Shown here: positions 63,904-64,000 of the stretch, one piece after another
Position numbering within the stretch: position 1 is the first letter of the stretch
How the letters are laid out: every line of letters starts with the position of its first letter
Assembly: GCA_038373865.1 (NCBI GenBank)
Contig: JAXGGA010001065.1
Span: 1-64,000 of the forward strand
Origin: Uloborus plumipes
Taxonomy: Eukaryota > Arthropoda > Arachnida > Araneae > Uloboridae
DNA length: 64,000 bases
Reading direction: 5' to 3'
Position numbers and translations under genes: made by a program
Notes under the pieces: generated by a model
What the model was told of the DNA's origin: nothing
The model's database searches: none
What the model saw: the letters and a program-made list of their open reading frames with translations, nothing else

Positions 63904-64000
63904 CCCATTAAGAGCAAGAATCTGAGAAAGCATTCACAAAGTGCATTTCACAAGAAAGCATTCTGAGGTGATTCATGACCTCTCAGATTTTCTCCCAAAA
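63904..64000. mobile_element. possible left end of a TTAA-flanked element running off the window
   Basis: TTAA followed by CCCATTAAGAGCAAGAATCT recalls the TTAA-CCCATTAATGCC ends at 7217 and 49649, but agrees only over the first 8 bases. The other end, if any, lies beyond the window. Confidence 0.2.

Overview
The window is AT-rich (roughly 30-33% GC by eye) animal nuclear DNA with no bacterial features. There are no operons, no ribosome-binding sites and no long open frame. The longest open frames are about 130-150 codons and come from transposase fragments or low-complexity DNA. Tc1, Tc3-like, mariner, piggyBac-like, pogo-like and tRNA-SINE remains together suggest an arthropod. A chelicerate such as a spider is my best guess, but nothing in the window proves it. 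The DNA is most likely intergenic or intronic. No gene can be annotated with confidence; five short exon-like segments and one small promoter-like ORF are offered as low-confidence candidates.

Layout. 0-4 kb: a tandem repeat, a 'CACTGCAAAA' MITE, one arm of a diverged 1.5 kb duplication (its partner is at 16-17.6 kb), a Tc1 relic and a second MITE copy. 5-8 kb: three small inverted-repeat elements, one a TTAA-flanked piggyBac-type MITE. 9.2-13.2 kb: a composite repeat made of two minisatellite arrays, a tRNA-derived SINE and a 2.66 kb element with about 0.55 kb terminal inverted repeats and an 8-bp target duplication. 17.7-19.5 kb: a complete-length Tc1 element sitting inside the 'CACTGCAAAA' MITE. 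20-21.4 kb: a TA-flanked element full of one repeated word. 23.5-26.5 kb: a triple nest, with a piggyBac-like element inside a Tc3-like element inside mariner remains. 27-31 kb: a GC-rich MITE, candidate exons and a 146-bp tandem array. 31-43 kb: more word-carrying elements, a long hairpin and a GC-richer block. 43-49.6 kb and 54.8-63.9 kb: long stretches with few recognisable repeats. 51.2-54.8 kb: three TA-flanked elements in a row separated by (TA)n tracts; the last encodes an internally deleted pogo-like protein.

The strongest pattern is a set of TA-flanked inverted-repeat elements. Each is marked by its own 12-18 bp word, repeated two to nine times in either orientation. One carries recognisable pogo/CENP-B-type HTH and zinc-finger remnants, so the words may be transposase-binding arrays private to each pogo-like family. 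That interpretation is inference.
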